DNA of 5,582 bases from Anaerolineae bacterium (GTDB taxonomy: Bacteria; Chloroflexota; Anaerolineae; SpSt-600). Where the stretch lies: the NCBI GenBank assembly GCA_028275425.1, contig JAPWUT010000121.1, forward strand, positions 1-5,582. Direction: 5' to 3'. The number at the start of each line of letters is the position of its first letter. The stretch's first letter is position 1. The notes beneath the pieces are model-generated. The model saw nothing but the letters and a program-made list of their open reading frames with translations, was not told where the DNA came from and searched no databases. The position numbers were made by a program, and so were the translations under genes. This document shows, piece after piece, positions 5,078 through 5,582 of the stretch.

Positions 5078-5582
5078 GATGGAAAGTTGACCTCCACCTC
5101 CACACTCGCTTCTCGGATGATGGCCTCTGTTCACCAGCCCAAGTGGTTAAAATAAGCCGGGCTAAAGGCCTCTCAAAAGTAGCGATAACCGACCATAACT
5201 CCATAGCCGGGGCTTTGGAAGCCAGCAAGCTTGCCCCCGACCTGGTTATAGTCGGGGAAGAAATAAGGACAAAACGGGGTGAACTATTGGCCCTCTTCCT
5301 CAAAGAAGAAATTCCTCCAGGCCTTGACCCTTTAGAAACGATTGAGCGCATCAGAGAACAAGGTGGCATAGTCGGGATACCCCACCCATTTGACCGAATC
5401 CGGCGGGAGGCAATGGGGCTTTATTCCCTGGAAATACTTGAGGAAGTGGATTTCCTTGAAGGCTTCAATGCCCGGACCATCTTACCCCAAGACAACGCTA
5501 AAGCCCTTAAGCTCGCTTCCGAAAGGGGTATACCCGTTTCGGCGGGGAGCGATGCCCATACCCCCTGGGAGATAGGGAAAGC
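5074..5582 (+). CDS. PHP-domain metal-dependent phosphoesterase (3' partial)
   Basis: The frame opens at ATG 5074 and stays open to the window end, giving 169 residues of an incomplete protein. It is a PHP-domain enzyme, a trinuclear-metal phosphoesterase fold. Visible motifs are DLHLHTRFSDDG at 6-17 (H8 and H10, with D15/D16 just after), the second motif ITDHNSIAGA at 38-47 (D40, H41), GEEI at 61-64 (likely metal ligand E62), GIPHPFDR at 101-108 (H104), EGFNAR at 129-134, and GSDAHTPWEIGK at 158-169 (D160, H162). All expected metal ligands of a short TrpH-like PHP protein are present, so it should be active, for example on nucleotide or sugar phosphates; the substrate is unknown. These proteins are often about 210-240 residues, so perhaps 40-70 residues are missing. 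Its start overlaps the xpt stop by 4 bases, which implies translational coupling. Confidence 0.9.
   Translation, partial: MRWKVDLHLHTRFSDDGLCSPAQVVKISRAKGLSKVAITDHNSIAGALEASKLAPDLVIVGEEIRTKRGELLALFLKEEIPPGLDPLETIERIREQGGIVGIPHPFDRIRREAMGLYSLEILEEVDFLEGFNARTILPQDNAKALKLASERGIPVSAGSDAHTPWEIGK

Noticed and set aside
5390..5575. Separate + strand reading frame of 61 codons near the right edge
   Set aside because: It is an out-of-frame shadow of the PHP gene, whose frame from ATG 5074 holds all metal-binding motifs through the window end.
1..5582. CRISPR array, tRNA or rRNA
   Set aside because: No regularly spaced repeats and no tRNA-like or rRNA-like stretches were seen; nearly all the sequence is coding.

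Overview
The window is a compact bacterial stretch with every recognisable gene on the + strand. It holds eight genes: six complete and one cut at each edge. Genes mostly abut or overlap by a few bases. The bacterial source is supported by holA, the clamp-loader delta subunit, and by clear Shine-Dalgarno sequences. A HEPN/minimal-nucleotidyltransferase pair, a DUF6391-like membrane protein and GC content that looks slightly above half (by eye) would suit a thermophilic Chloroflexota-type bacterium. That assignment is a low-confidence inference; no marker RNA is present.

Layout. Bases 1-188 carry the C-terminal end of an unrecognised protein. It overlaps by 4 bases a polytopic membrane protein of the DUF401 type (185-1411). 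After 40 bases comes a two-gene module, a HEPN-domain protein (1452-1838) and a minimal nucleotidyltransferase (1811-2146), which overlap by 28 bases. Four bases later starts a small two-helix membrane protein resembling DUF6391 (2151-2648), whose end overlaps holA (2636-3616). A YecE/DUF72 protein follows 12 bases after holA (3629-4348). These genes look like one long transcription unit whose promoter lies left of the window.

A 150-base gap (4349-4498) is the only real intergenic space. It contains a weak hairpin and a good sigma70-type promoter (TTGCCC, 17 bases, TAAAAT). That promoter would drive a second unit: xanthine phosphoribosyltransferase xpt (4505-5077), coupled by a 4-base ATGA overlap to a PHP-domain metal-dependent phosphoesterase that runs off the right edge.

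How the genes fit together. The left unit mixes a transporter-like protein, a toxin-antitoxin-like module, an uncharacterised membrane protein, a replication protein and a YecE protein, so co-transcription does not point to one pathway. The right unit suggests purine salvage linked to a phosphoesterase. I found no clearly new multi-gene system. The points most worth a second look are the HxxEHxxxH plus HxxC pattern in the small membrane protein, the HEPN protein that lacks the RX4-6H RNase motif beside an intact nucleotidyltransferase, and a YecE protein in which a usually conserved aspartate is replaced.
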